13,230 nt of DNA. Source: Myxococcales bacterium (GTDB taxonomy: Bacteria; Myxococcota; Myxococcia; Myxococcales; Myxococcaceae). Within the stretch, counting starts at the first letter, position 1. Each line of letters starts with the position of its first letter. The stretch is from positions 2,335 through 15,564 of the forward strand of contig PMBV01000365.1 in assembly GCA_003153055.1 (NCBI GenBank). The letters run 5' to 3'. A program made the translations under genes and the position numbers. Below are positions 13,162-13,230 of the stretch, piece after piece. The notes beneath the pieces were generated by a model. The model saw only the letters and a list, made by a program, of their open reading frames with translations. It ran no database searches and was not told where the DNA came from.

Positions 13162-13230
13162 ATGAGGCGCTCAGTCGTTGTCTTCCTCCTGTCCTTGACC
13201 GGGTGCACGCACCGGGTGAGTGATGCAGAG
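13162..13230 (+). CDS. Lipoprotein, N-terminal fragment (runs off the right edge)
   Basis: The ATG at 13162 follows AGAGGAG (13149-13155, spacing 6), a strong ribosome site. The 23 visible residues, MRRSVVVFLLSLTGCTHRVS and on, form a lipoprotein signal with lipobox LTGC and Cys15, so the mature protein is anchored to a membrane. It is divergent from tetR. In many Proteobacteria and myxobacteria such a gene encodes the periplasmic adaptor or outer membrane factor of an RND efflux pump, but nothing after the signal is visible, so that identity is only a guess. Confidence 0.75.
   Translation, partial: MRRSVVVFLLSLTGCTHRVSDAE

Overview
The window reads as a piece of a high-GC myxobacterial (Myxococcota, probably Cystobacterineae-like) chromosome. 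The signs are GC-rich third codon positions, a high density of lipoproteins, a serine protease ending in a MYXO-CTERM-type tail (Cys, hydrophobic stretch, Arg cluster), a Hanks-type Ser/Thr kinase with a beta-rich C-terminal domain, and myxobacterial Cys-rich surface proteins. No rRNA, tRNA, CRISPR array, insertion sequence or phage gene was seen. Species cannot be assigned from this sequence alone.

Left part, 1-3591: a minus-strand pair encodes a gluconate 2-dehydrogenase subunit-3-like Tat-exported protein (500-1189) and a GMC flavoprotein oxidoreductase cut by the left edge (1-473). Together they look like two subunits of an envelope sugar or alcohol dehydrogenase. Divergent from them, across a 171 bp spacer rich in small inverted repeats, runs a plus-strand pair of lipoproteins: a predicted beta-propeller (1361-2782) and, overlapping it by ATGA, a lipoprotein with a PPC-like C-terminal domain (2779-3591).

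Middle, 3592-8144: a two-TM protein of unknown function (plus, 3729-4415) runs convergently into the 3' end of a soluble Ser/Thr protein kinase (minus, 4269-5609), so the two frames overlap by 147 bp. Further right on the minus strand are a lipoprotein built from two nearly identical 75-residue repeats (5895-6497) and a 512-residue lipoprotein with two chitobiase-C-terminal-type beta domains followed by a Cys-rich repeat region (6606-8144).

Right part, 8145-13230: a tightly packed minus-strand run, read from right to left, encodes a TetR regulator (12403-13071), an 81-residue stand-alone MshEN/GspE-N-like protein (12110-12355), an exported gamma-glutamyltransferase (10352-12073), an S1-family protease (9089-10294) and a TatD-like TIM-barrel protein (8328-9122). 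The last gene starts inside the protease gene. The TatD-like protein has lost most residues expected to bind metal. TetR is divergent from a lipoprotein cut by the right edge (from 13162), and a clear 22 bp inverted repeat lies between them. This is the usual layout of a TetR-controlled export system, but the target gene is too truncated to name.

I did not find a clearly new defence or mobile system. The most unusual items are the degenerate TatD-like protein with its start buried in the protease tail codons, a tandem duplication spanning that gene's stop codon, a C(UUCG)G hairpin in a lipoprotein leader, and the two-repeat lipoprotein.
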